Assembly: GCA_945952575.1 (NCBI GenBank)
Contig: CAMFIY010000155.1
Location: 1 to 6,575 of the forward strand
From: an uncultured Leucobacter sp.
GTDB lineage: Bacteria; Actinomycetota; Actinomycetes; Actinomycetales; Microbacteriaceae
Reading direction: 5' to 3'
Length of the DNA: 6,575 nucleotides
The translations under genes were made by a program, and so were the position numbers. Positions 1 through 5,349 of this stretch are shown here, piece by piece (positions within the stretch are counted from its first letter, which is position 1; every line of letters begins with the position of its first letter). The notes under the pieces are model-generated. The model was not told where the DNA came from. It made no database searches and saw only the letters and a list, made by a program, of their open reading frames with translations.

Positions 1-64
1 CCAGGATCGCCAGGACGATGCCTTCGAGCGTGCCCTTGAGCATCTCGGTCATCTGTTTGCCCAC
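1..64 (-). CDS. PadR-family transcriptional regulator, N-terminal fragment
   Basis: Only the first 21 codons lie in the window; the gene continues past base 1. The reading gives (V)GKQMTEMLKGTLEGIVLAIL. The MLKGTLEG-hydrophobic-IL stretch is the typical opening of the PadR winged-helix domain, just before its first helix. PadR proteins are dimeric DNA-binding regulators that are often autoregulated and respond to small molecules or stress; the target cannot be seen here. I chose the GTG start at 64 because an AAAAGGGG Shine-Dalgarno-like run (70-77) sits 5 bases upstream. ATG codons at 52 and 43 are possible alternatives. Its promoter and a large inverted repeat lie directly upstream. The family call rests on a short but distinctive segment. 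Confidence 0.72.
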   Translation of the reverse strand, partial: MGKQMTEMLKGTLEGIVLAIL

Positions 65-77
65 CGGAGCCCCTTTT

Positions 78-146
78 GCTATTCAGTGATGTTGAGTACC
101 ACTAGATAGTAACGCCAAGTACCAGTATTTAGCAACACTGAATAGC
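78..146. repeat. Long inverted repeat flanking the padR promoter, probable PadR operator
   Basis: GCTATTCAGTG at 78-88 is exactly repeated in inverse as CACTGAATAGC at 136-146. With mismatches the similarity extends inwards to about 22 bases per arm (78-99 and 125-146, 18 of 22 matching). Arm centres are 58 bp apart, about 5.5 helical turns. The arms enclose the predicted promoter. A direct repeat AGTACCA (96-102 and 118-124) lies inside, and AGTAC-like cores are common in PadR operators. The likely role is autorepression by two dimers or a looped complex. The repeat is seen directly; the regulator assignment is inferred from adjacency. Confidence 0.55.
106..135 (-). promoter_or_regulatory. 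Putative promoter of the padR-type gene
   Basis: Read on the minus strand, TTGCTA (135-130) is followed after 18 bases by TACTAT (111-106), a fair match to -35 and -10 elements. Transcription would start near base 99, about 35 bases before the GTG start at 64. The stretch is AT-rich against a GC-rich background. The promoter lies between the two arms of the inverted repeat at 78-146. It is inferred from sequence only. Confidence 0.5.
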
Positions 147-198
147 GCGGCGGGTTGCGCCGCGGCGGAACTGAGGGGAATGAGGGGAGGGGAGCGCC
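146..198 (-). terminator. Possible terminator region downstream of ppk2
   Basis: A perfect 7-bp GC stem, CGCGGCG (146-152) with CGCCGCG (158-164), encloses a 5-base loop. There is no T-run after it on the minus strand, so it is not a classical intrinsic terminator. Between the hairpin and the ppk2 stop, the minus-strand transcript is C-rich and G-poor: three CCCC runs, complementary to GGGG at 175-178, 184-187 and 189-192. That would suit Rho loading. The plus strand carries a tandem TGAGGGGA (172-179, 181-188). The role is inferred. Confidence 0.3.
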
Positions 199-1098
199 TC
201 AGCCGGGCCAGTGCAGTCCGAGCGAGGCCTCGACCCGCGCTCGCTCGACCGCGGGATCGAAATCGGCGTCGGGCCACTGCGGGTCGATTCGCTGCAGTTC
301 GGAGATCACGATCCGCTGCACCGCGACCCGCGCATACCACTTGCGGTTCGCGGGCACGACGAACCAGGGCGCGTGCGCGGCGCGCGTGCGCTCGATCGCG
401 ATCTGGAACGCTTCCATGTACTCCGGCCAGAGCAGGCGCTCGTCCAGGTCGCCGGGGTTGTACTTCCAGTGCTTGTCCGGATCGTCGAGCCGCGAGATCA
501 GACGGGTGGCCTGCTCCTCGGGCGAGACGTGCAGCATGATCTTGACGATCCGCACTCCGGCGTCGGCGATGCGCCGTTCGAAGTCGTTGATCGCGCCGTA
601 GCGGCGAGCGATCTCCTCCGGCGGGGCGAATCCGCGCACGCGCTGGATCAGCACGTCCTCGTAGTGCGAACGGTCGAAGAGCCCGATCAGGCCGGGCCCG
701 GGAACCCGCGGCTCGATCCGCCACAGGAAGTCGTGCGCGCGCTCTGCTTCGCTCGGCGCCTTGAACGCGGCGAGGGCGAGGCCGTACGGCTCGAGCTGCG
801 CGAACACGTGGTTCACGACACCGCCCTTACCGGCCGCGTCCATGGCCTGCAGCACGACGAGCAGTCGATCCATCGCGCCGAGCCGGCTCTGCGCGAACAG
901 CTTCTCCTGCAGCTCGCGCAGCTCCTGCGCGCTGCGTGCGAGCTCGGCGAGGCCCGCCGCCTTGTCCGCGTGGGTGCCCGGCGCGGATCCCGGATCCACG
1001 TCGCGGAGGGAGAATCCGTCGCCGACCCGCAGCAGCGCGCTCGGATCGGCTCTCCAGAACGGCGTCGCGGTCGAAGGGTGCTCGGGCTGCTCGGTCAT
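199..1098 (-). CDS. ppk2: Polyphosphate kinase 2 family protein (polyphosphate:nucleotide phosphotransferase)
   Basis: This 299-aa cytosolic P-loop kinase transfers phosphate between polyphosphate and nucleotides (AMP, ADP or GDP depending on class), linking polyphosphate stores to nucleotide energy. The family signatures are present in order: Walker A region MDAAGKGG (residues 86-93, Lys91), Walker B DRSHYED (142-148), and the lid motif with DDPDKHWKYNP (205-215) followed by DLDER. The length fits single-domain PPK2 proteins of about 260-300 aa. The open frame extends to 1227, but the ATG at 1098 is preferred: GAGGAG (1103-1108) lies 4 bases upstream, and the extension is arginine-rich and overlaps alkD. 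The start overlaps the alkD stop in ATGA, so the two are probably translated together. I cannot assign the PPK2 subclass with certainty. Confidence 0.93.
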   Translation of the reverse strand: MTEQPEHPSTATPFWRADPSALLRVGDGFSLRDVDPGSAPGTHADKAAGLAELARSAQELRELQEKLFAQSRLGAMDRLLVVLQAMDAAGKGGVVNHVFAQLEPYGLALAAFKAPSEAERAHDFLWRIEPRVPGPGLIGLFDRSHYEDVLIQRVRGFAPPEEIARRYGAINDFERRIADAGVRIVKIMLHVSPEEQATRLISRLDDPDKHWKYNPGDLDERLLWPEYMEAFQIAIERTRAAHAPWFVVPANRKWYARVAVQRIVISELQRIDPQWPDADFDPAVERARVEASLGLHWPG

Positions 1099-1841
1099 GA
1101 GGCTCCTCGTCCGTCCGTGCCGGGGTTCCGTGCGGCCAGGATCGCCTCGCGCTGCTCGGGCGCGAGCGGCTTGACGGCTTCGCGCACGGTGAGTCCGGCG
1201 GCGCGGGCCGCGCGGGGGAGCAGCCACTCGAATACGAGGTCGGGCCGCTTGCGCGCCGTATCGCGGAGGATCCAGCCGATCGCCTTGCGGATGAAGAACT
1301 CTCGCTCGTCGAGCATCTGATCGGCGTACCGGCCGAAACGGGCGAAGTCTCCGCCGCCAGCACGCAACGGCTCGAGATGGGCGAGCAGGGCGGACCGCCG
1401 GATCCAGAGGTCGTCGTCCGAGGCCCAGCGATCGAGCACGGCGGAGAGCGCCGGCTCGCGATCGGTGAGCGGGCCGACGACCGATCCGGCCAGGTAGTCG
1501 ACGAGCGCCCAGGTGCGCGCCTCGCGGAGCAGGCGTTCGAGCACGCCGATATCGTCCGGGGCGAGTACCTTCACGTTCGCCACGAGCACCTCGGCCGCTG
1601 CCGCCCGGCGTTCGTGCACCGGCTTCTCCCAGAGCCGCTCCGCGAGATCGATCACCTGGTCGTGATCGAGACCCGCGCGCCGGATCGCGGTCTTCACGAC
1701 CGAGCGGATGGTGGGGACGTTGACGCCGTAGTGCTCGATCTCGCTCTTGAGGTAGGCGCGCTCCTTCTCCGCCCGCTCCGGGGTCGCCCGGGCGCGCAGC
1801 TCGGCATCGATCGCCTCGACCATCGCCTTCGTGTCAGCCAC
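1095..1841 (-). CDS. alkD: DNA alkylation repair protein, AlkD-like glycosylase
   Basis: This 248-aa all-helical HEAT-like repeat protein belongs to the AlkD family, which excises positively charged alkylated bases such as 3- and 7-alkylpurines without base flipping. The key residues of Bacillus cereus AlkD (Tyr27, Trp109, Asp113, Arg148, Trp187) have clear counterparts: Tyr30 in AYLKSE, Trp111 and Asp115 in TWALVDYLAG, the Arg pair 148-149 in DLWIRRSALL, and Trp190 in FFIRKAIGW. Catalytic function therefore looks intact. The start is GTG at 1841: no Shine-Dalgarno sequence is visible, but TATGAT lies 6 bases upstream, as expected for a leaderless mRNA. It is first in an operon with ppk2 (4-base overlap) and is divergent from the aldo/keto reductase gene. 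Confidence 0.93.
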   Translation of the reverse strand: MADTKAMVEAIDAELRARATPERAEKERAYLKSEIEHYGVNVPTIRSVVKTAIRRAGLDHDQVIDLAERLWEKPVHERRAAAAEVLVANVKVLAPDDIGVLERLLREARTWALVDYLAGSVVGPLTDREPALSAVLDRWASDDDLWIRRSALLAHLEPLRAGGGDFARFGRYADQMLDEREFFIRKAIGWILRDTARKRPDLVFEWLLPRAARAAGLTVREAVKPLAPEQREAILAARNPGTDGRGAS

Positions 1842-1847
1842 GCGCTC

Positions 1848-1853
1848 ATCATA
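1848..1853 (-). promoter_or_regulatory. -10 element of alkD, leaderless start
   Basis: On the minus strand TATGAT (one base from the TATAAT consensus) is followed by exactly 6 bases (GAGCGC) and then the GTG start at 1841, placing the expected transcription start on the start codon. No good -35 hexamer is visible. This site decides the GTG start for alkD. Confidence 0.6.
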
Positions 1854-1863
1854 TCGAGGCGAT

Positions 1864-1901
1864 CGGACCCCGGGCTCGGACCGGATCGGGGCTGCCGGAC
1901 C
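1864..1901. repeat. Triple CGGACC repeat between the divergent alkD and aldo/keto reductase genes
   Basis: CGGACC occurs at 1864-1869, 1877-1882 and 1896-1901 in an 86-bp divergent spacer. CCCCG (1868-1872) and CGGGG (1887-1891) also form an inverted repeat. It lies in the -35 zone of both predicted leaderless promoters, so a regulator site is possible. Short GC-rich repeats arise easily by chance in such DNA, so the call is weak. Confidence 0.25.
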
Positions 1902-1915
1902 CTCCGCGCGAGGAA

Positions 1916-1921
1916 TAGGCT
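1916..1921 (+). promoter_or_regulatory. -10 element of the aldo/keto reductase gene, leaderless start
   Basis: TAGGCT is followed by exactly 6 bases (GGGGTC) and then the ATG at 1928, so transcription should begin at the start codon. There is no properly spaced Shine-Dalgarno sequence. The same TAGGCT plus 6 bases precedes the HxlR-type gene at 5350. Confidence 0.6.
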
Positions 1922-1927
1922 GGGGTC

Positions 1928-2941
1928 ATGGTCCAGTATCGATACCTCGGCAACAGCGGATTCAAGGTCTCTGAGATCACCCTCGGCAACTGGGTGACGC
2001 ACGCATCTCAGGTGGGGGACGACGCCGCGATCAAGACGGTCCATGCGGCGCTCGACGCCGGGATCAGCACGTTCGACACGGCGGACACGTATGCGAACAC
2101 GGCCGCCGAGGTCGTGCTCGGCAAGGCGCTTGCCGGCCAGCGCCGGGAGAGCCTCGAGATCTTCACGAAGGTCTACTTCCCGACCGGGCCGAAGGGCCCG
2201 AACGATACGGGGCTGAGTCGCAAGCACATCTTCGAGTCGATCAACGGCTCGCTCAGCCGGCTGGGCACCGACTACGTCGAGCTCTATCAGGCGCACCGGT
2301 ACGACCACGAGACCCCGCTCGAGGAGACGATGCAGGCGTTCGCCGATGTGGTGCGGCAGGGCAAGGCGCTCTACATCGGCGTCTCGGAGTGGACCGCGGA
2401 GCAGCTGCGCGAAGGGCATGCTCTGGCGAAGCAGCTCGGCTTCCAGCTGCTCTCGAACCAGCCGCAGTACTCGATGCTCTGGCGCGTGATCGAGGGCAAG
2501 GTCGTGCCGGCGGCCGAAGAGCTCGGGATGTCCCAGATCGTCTGGTCGCCCATGGCGCAGGGCGTGCTCTCGGGCAAGTACCTGCCCGGTCGGCCGGCAC
2601 CGGCGGGATCCCGCGCCACCGATGAGAAGGGTGGCGCGCGCTTCGTGCAGGACTTCCTGCGCGACGACGTGCTCGAAGCGGTGCAGCGCCTGCGCCCGAT
2701 CGCCGACGGCCTCGGCCTGACCATGCCGCAGCTGGCCATCGCCTGGGTGCTGCAGAACTCCAACGTGGCCGCGGCGCTCGTCGGCGCCTCACGGCCCGAG
2801 CAGCTGGCGGATACGGTGAAGGCCTCGGGCGTGACGCTCGACGCGGATGTGCTGGCCGCGATCGACACCGCGCTCGGCGATGCCGCCTTCTCCGATCCCG
2901 AGGACACCTACACGGTGTCTCCGGCGCGACGCCTGGTCTGA
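1928..2941 (+). CDS. Aldo/keto reductase, Kv-beta/YghZ-like
   Basis: This 337-aa NAD(P)H-dependent oxidoreductase has the (beta/alpha)8 fold and reduces aldehydes or ketones in the cytosol. The catalytic tetrad is visible: Asp50 and Tyr55 in FDTADTY, Lys81 in FTKVYF, and His123 in YQAHRYD. The cofactor-binding segments SNQPQYSML, SPMAQGVLSGKY and VGASRPEQL are also present. The opening RYLGNSGFKVSEITLGNWVTH resembles the potassium-channel beta subunit/AKR6 and YghZ-like groups, whose substrates vary, so no substrate is proposed. It is divergent from alkD, appears leaderless, and its last 34 bases overlap the 3' end of the convergent GlxA-type gene. Length and motifs indicate a complete, active enzyme. 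Confidence 0.95.
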   Translation: MVQYRYLGNSGFKVSEITLGNWVTHASQVGDDAAIKTVHAALDAGISTFDTADTYANTAAEVVLGKALAGQRRESLEIFTKVYFPTGPKGPNDTGLSRKHIFESINGSLSRLGTDYVELYQAHRYDHETPLEETMQAFADVVRQGKALYIGVSEWTAEQLREGHALAKQLGFQLLSNQPQYSMLWRVIEGKVVPAAEELGMSQIVWSPMAQGVLSGKYLPGRPAPAGSRATDEKGGARFVQDFLRDDVLEAVQRLRPIADGLGLTMPQLAIAWVLQNSNVAAALVGASRPEQLADTVKASGVTLDADVLAAIDTALGDAAFSDPEDTYTVSPARRLV

Positions 2942-3915
2942 CCCAGTTTGCTTGATCTCTCGTCGAGACTGCTGCCGAAGCGCTTCCGATACTCGCTCGG
3001 CGGCACGCCGTGACGCGCTAGGAACAGGCGGCGAAGCGTCTCGGGGCTCCTGAGCCCCGAGCGCGAGGCGGCCGCGGCGACCGACTCCCCGCGCAGCAGG
3101 AACGCCGTCGCGAGATCGATCCGTACCCGTTCGACGAAGCGGGCCGGGGTCGTCCCGAGCTCGGTGCGGAAGAGGCGAGTGAGATGCCGGGAGCTCAGTC
3201 CGGCGATCCGCGCCAGATCGTCGAGCGCGAGGGCCGCCGCGGGGTCGGCGGCGATCGCATCGGTCGCCCGCCGTACCGCCTCGTGGCTGGACGGCGCGAC
3301 CGTCAGCAGCGTGGAGAACTGGGACTGTCCGCCGGGTCGGTGCAGATAGACGACCAGCTGTCTCGCTACCTCCCGGCTGAGATCCGCGCCGTGATCGGCC
3401 TCGACCAGCGAAAGCGCGAGATCGATGCCGGCCGAGACCCCGGCCGAGGTGTGGAATCTGCCCGAGCGGGTGAAGAGCCGGTCGGGGAGCACCTCGATCT
3501 GCGGGTACGCGCGCGCAAGCAGCGCAGTGTGCGCCCAGTGCGTCGTGGCCTGCCGCCCGTCGAGCGCGCCGATGGCCGCGAGCAGAAAGGCACCGGTGCA
3601 GATCGACGCGACGCGGGATCCTGCGGCGATGAGGCACGCGACCGAGTCGAGCACGTCGGGGTCCGCGGCAGTCGTCGGTAGCAGATCGCCACCGGGGATG
3701 ATGACGGTGTCGGCGCGCTCCACCTCGTGAGCCGGGCGGTCGACGAGCTGCCTCATCCCCGTAGAGCTGCGTATCGGGCCGCCCGTGGGGGAGACGTACT
3801 CGAGTGCATAGTCAGCACCCAGCTCCCGCGCCTCTGCGAACACCTCCGCCGGCCCGGCAACGTCGAGATGCGTGACCCCGTCGAAAGTCAGGAAGACCAC
3901 CCGATGCGCTGTCAT
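2908..3915 (-). CDS. GlxA-family transcriptional regulator (DJ-1/PfpI domain plus AraC helix-turn-helix)
   Basis: This is a 335-aa transcription factor. Residues 1-170 form a DJ-1/PfpI-like domain (VVFLTFDGVTHLDVAGPAEVF, VIIPGG at 71-76, SICTGAFLLAAIGALDG with Cys106, then THW with His126). Such domains probably sense a small molecule here, because GlxA-type regulators are usually not enzymes. Residues 225-315 form an AraC/XylS domain with two helix-turn-helix units (DDLARIAGLSSRHLTRLFR; then SVAAAASRSGLRSPETLRRLF). An open frame extends to 4125, but the ATG at 3915 starts the DJ-1 fold directly. CATACT lies 6 bases before it, suggesting a leaderless mRNA; GGAG at 3918-3921 is too close for a good Shine-Dalgarno site. 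It is divergent from the HD-domain gene, its likely target. Confidence 0.93.
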   Translation of the reverse strand: MTAHRVVFLTFDGVTHLDVAGPAEVFAEARELGADYALEYVSPTGGPIRSSTGMRQLVDRPAHEVERADTVIIPGGDLLPTTAADPDVLDSVACLIAAGSRVASICTGAFLLAAIGALDGRQATTHWAHTALLARAYPQIEVLPDRLFTRSGRFHTSAGVSAGIDLALSLVEADHGADLSREVARQLVVYLHRPGGQSQFSTLLTVAPSSHEAVRRATDAIAADPAAALALDDLARIAGLSSRHLTRLFRTELGTTPARFVERVRIDLATAFLLRGESVAAAASRSGLRSPETLRRLFLARHGVPPSEYRKRFGSSLDERSSKLGQTRRRAGDTV

Positions 3916-3921
3916 CGCTCC

Positions 3922-3927
3922 AGTATG
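3922..3927 (-). promoter_or_regulatory. Candidate -10 element of the GlxA-type gene
   Basis: On the minus strand CATACT is followed by 6 bases (GGAGCG) and the ATG at 3915, the same geometry as the alkD, aldo/keto reductase and HxlR starts. The first base differs from consensus. GGAG in the spacer could be read as a Shine-Dalgarno sequence, but it would be unusually close. Confidence 0.4.
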
Positions 3928-3950
3928 TCTGTTTTTCAGGGATATCTGTC
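3924..3950. promoter_or_regulatory. AT-rich candidate operator between the GlxA-type and HD-domain genes
   Basis: The otherwise GC-rich 108-bp divergent spacer has one AT-rich patch. It holds an imperfect direct repeat, TATGTCTGT (3924-3932) and GATATCTGT (3941-3949), 7 of 9 matching and 17 bp apart. Between them lies the small palindrome CTG-TTTTT-CAG (3929-3939). AraC-type factors often bind direct repeats, so this is the best candidate site for the neighbouring regulator. I could not identify a convincing promoter for the HD gene. Confidence 0.35.
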
Positions 3951-4010
3951 GATTCGGCCACTCACGTCGCAGGCACCGGCGGCGGGATCCTGAGTCTGCG
4001 GCAGCGGCTC

Positions 4011-4018
4011 GAAGGAGG
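4011..4018 (+). promoter_or_regulatory. Strong Shine-Dalgarno sequence of the HD-domain gene
   Basis: GAAGGAGG, 5 bases before the ATG at 4024, is close to the ideal anti-16S match. It fixes the start and implies a leadered, well-translated mRNA, unlike several neighbours that look leaderless. Confidence 0.8.
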
Positions 4019-4023
4019 ACACC

Positions 4024-4662
4024 ATGGCTGAGATCATCGCCGGGATCGAGATCCCCGACACCGCGCTCGCTCGCGACATCACCGAATGCATCCGCGATTG
4101 CGAGGACGAGCTGCTGTTTCACCACTCGCGTCGCGTCTTCCTATTCGGTTCCCTCGTCGGGCGCACGCGCGGCCTCACGGCGGATCCGGAGCTGCTCTAC
4201 GCCGGCGCCATGTTCCACGATCTGGGTCTGACCGAGACGTTCCGCGACTCACAGTTGCGCTTCGAGGTCGACGGCGCGAACGCCGCACAGGACTTCCTCG
4301 CGAGCCGCGGAGTCGAACCGGAGCGGATCCAGGGCCTGCGGACCCCGACCGCCCTGCACCCCACTCCACCTATCCCCGAGTTCATGGCGCCCGAGATCGC
4401 GCTCGTCACCGCCGGTGTGGAGACCGACGTGGACGGAATCTGGTACGACGAGGTTGGAGTCGCGGCGCGTAAGGAGGTCGTCGCGGTGCATCCTCGGCCT
4501 GATTTCAAGAACCGGATCCTCGCTGCCTTCACCGCGGGGAATGTGCACCGGCCCGAGACCACCTTCGGCACGATAAACGCCGATGTGCTGGCCCACTTCA
4601 TGCCGGGCTTCGTGCGGGGTGACTTCGTGGAGGAGATGCGTGCGAATCCCTGGGAGGAGTAG
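4024..4662 (+). CDS. HD-domain hydrolase, cyanamide hydratase-like
   Basis: This 212-aa metal-dependent HD-superfamily protein shows LLFHHSRRVFLFG (His33/His34), AMFHDLGLTETF (His65-Asp66, the HD pair), TALHPTPPIP (His112), and VTAGVETDVDGIWYDEV (Asp135). These probably ligate the metal. Layout and length resemble the single-domain HD proteins often annotated as phosphohydrolases or cyanamide hydratase-like, but the substrate is unknown. The C-terminal stretch HRPETTFGTINADVLAHF and the ending NPWEE also look like a conserved, complete protein. It is divergent from the GlxA-type regulator, which probably controls it. Its 3' end converges on the SRPBCC gene 36 bp away. Fold certain; reaction not determined. 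Confidence 0.9.
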   Translation: MAEIIAGIEIPDTALARDITECIRDCEDELLFHHSRRVFLFGSLVGRTRGLTADPELLYAGAMFHDLGLTETFRDSQLRFEVDGANAAQDFLASRGVEPERIQGLRTPTALHPTPPIPEFMAPEIALVTAGVETDVDGIWYDEVGVAARKEVVAVHPRPDFKNRILAAFTAGNVHRPETTFGTINADVLAHFMPGFVRGDFVEEMRANPWEE

Positions 4663-4672
4663 TCGCCTCCTC
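4654..4672. terminator. Weak hairpin between the convergent HD-domain and SRPBCC genes
   Basis: GAGGAG (4654-4659) and CTCCTC (4667-4672) form a 6-bp stem with a 7-base loop over the HD-domain stop codon. No T-run follows on either strand. In this 36-bp convergent spacer it could slow polymerases from both sides, but the evidence is thin. Confidence 0.25.
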
Positions 4673-4698
4673 GTCGCCTCGCATGAGTTCGCGTGCCG

Positions 4699-5223
4699 CT
4701 ACGCCGACACCGCCGCCTCGTTCGCCGCGGCGACGCCGTCGTGCAGCGCTCGGTGGTCGTCCGCCGTCAGGGGCTCGTCGCCGCCGAAGGTGTACGGCTT
4801 GCCGACGCCGGTCTCGATGAGCGCCTTCAGGCTGTCGTTCACGAACATGCTCCAGGCGTTCGTGCACACCTCGTAGCATTCGACCTCGGGGTCGAGACCC
4901 AGATGGGTGAAGGTGACCCGGGTGCGACCGGGCCCGGTCTCCTCGATGTCGAAGCCGACCGTGGTCCCGTTCCACTCCTGCGTGTCGGAGATGAAGTCGA
5001 GATAGCTGCCGGTGACGAGCCAGGCGACGCGACGGCCGGGCACCAGCTCGGTGACCCGGAAGCCGCTGTAGTGCAGGCCGGGGACCACGTAGACGAACTC
5101 GTTGCCGACAGCGGTCGTCGTGCCGGTGATCCGCCCCCACCATCCGGCGACGTCGGTGATCGCCTCGAAGGCCGTCTGCGGCGTGGACGCCACGTCGATC
5201 GTCGCGGTGAAATCAGTGCTCAT
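4699..5223 (-). CDS. SRPBCC (START-like/AHSA1) domain protein
   Basis: This 174-aa helix-grip protein probably binds a hydrophobic ligand in a central cavity; members act as ligand carriers, cyclases or stress proteins, and no specific role can be read here. The opening DFTATIDVASTPQTAFEAITDVAGWW is the usual first strand and helix pair, FDIEETGPGRTRVTFTHLGL is the middle strand pair, and WSMFVNDSLKALIETGVGKPY is the long C-terminal helix typical of the family. There is no signal peptide or membrane segment. The ATG at 5223 has AAGGA 8 bases upstream. It is divergent from an HxlR-type gene, a common pairing, and the shared spacer carries two near-identical palindromes overlapping its predicted promoter. 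The TAG stop is 36 bp from the convergent HD-domain gene. Confidence 0.9.
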   Translation of the reverse strand: MSTDFTATIDVASTPQTAFEAITDVAGWWGRITGTTTAVGNEFVYVVPGLHYSGFRVTELVPGRRVAWLVTGSYLDFISDTQEWNGTTVGFDIEETGPGRTRVTFTHLGLDPEVECYEVCTNAWSMFVNDSLKALIETGVGKPYTFGGDEPLTADDHRALHDGVAAANEAAVSA

Positions 5224-5275
5224 GCTCGTGTTCCTTCGCGGTGCTCCGGATCGTTCGCCCGGTCGGTCACTCGAA

Positions 5276-5294
5276 GACTTGCTTCATGCAAGTC
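5276..5294. promoter_or_regulatory. Palindromic operator, copy 1 (probable HxlR-type binding site)
   Basis: GACTTGC-TTCAT-GCAAGTC is a perfect 7-bp inverted repeat with a 5-base centre. Bases 5278-5293 match the second copy at 5320-5335 in 15 of 16 positions, and the copies are 42 bp apart, four helical turns. It lies just downstream of the predicted SRPBCC transcription start (near 5297), a position that suits repression. HxlR-family dimers bind such dyads; that this one does is inferred from adjacency. Confidence 0.65.
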
Positions 5295-5303
5295 GCCGTA
5301 GTC

Positions 5304-5333
5304 ATCGTATGCATCGATGCTTGCTTCACGCAA
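5304..5333 (-). promoter_or_regulatory. Candidate promoter of the SRPBCC gene
   Basis: On the minus strand TTGCGT (5333-5328) and TACGAT (5309-5304) are separated by 18 bases, a moderate -35/-10 pair. The untranslated leader would be about 74 bases. The -35 lies inside operator copy 2 and the start lies next to copy 1. The perfect palindrome GCATCGATGC (5311-5320) is in the spacer. Confidence 0.4.
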
Positions 5334-5335
5334 GT
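5320..5335. promoter_or_regulatory. Palindromic operator, copy 2 (probable HxlR-type binding site)
   Basis: CTTGC-TTCAC-GCAAG is a 5-bp inverted repeat and a 15/16 copy of the element at 5278-5293. It ends 2 bases before the -10 hexamer of the HxlR-type gene and covers the -35 of the SRPBCC promoter, so one bound dimer could control both directions. Confidence 0.62.
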
Positions 5336-5337
5336 GT

Positions 5338-5343
5338 TAGGCT
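5338..5343 (+). promoter_or_regulatory. -10 element of the HxlR-type gene, leaderless start
   Basis: TAGGCT is followed by exactly 6 bases (CGGAAT) and the ATG at 5350, identical in hexamer and spacing to the aldo/keto reductase start at 1928. There is no Shine-Dalgarno sequence. No good -35 is visible; the operator palindrome occupies the region just upstream. Confidence 0.6.
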
Positions 5344-5349
5344 CGGAAT

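Noticed and set aside
175..194. Canonical four-run G-quadruplex on the plus strand
   Set aside because: Only three GGGG runs are present, so a standard four-run structure is not supported.
1099..1227. 43-residue N-terminal extension of PPK2
   Set aside because: It is arginine-rich, overlaps alkD in another frame and has no start signal, whereas the ATG at 1098 has a good Shine-Dalgarno sequence and ATGA coupling.
211..1320. 369-codon open frame on the plus strand opposite ppk2 and alkD
   Set aside because: It mirrors the codons of two well-supported minus-strand genes; the product has no recognisable domain and spans two real genes.
2789..3637. 282-codon minus-strand frame inside the GlxA-type gene
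   Set aside because: It is an alternative frame of the GlxA-type gene with extreme arginine content and no motif.
3916..4125. 70-residue N-terminal extension of the GlxA-type protein
   Set aside because: It would run through the divergent promoter region and into the HD-domain gene; the DJ-1 fold begins at the ATG at 3915.
5311..5320. GCATCGATGC palindrome as a third regulator site
   Set aside because: It does not share the CTTGC-N5-GCAAG sequence of the two flanking operators, and short palindromes of this kind occur by chance.
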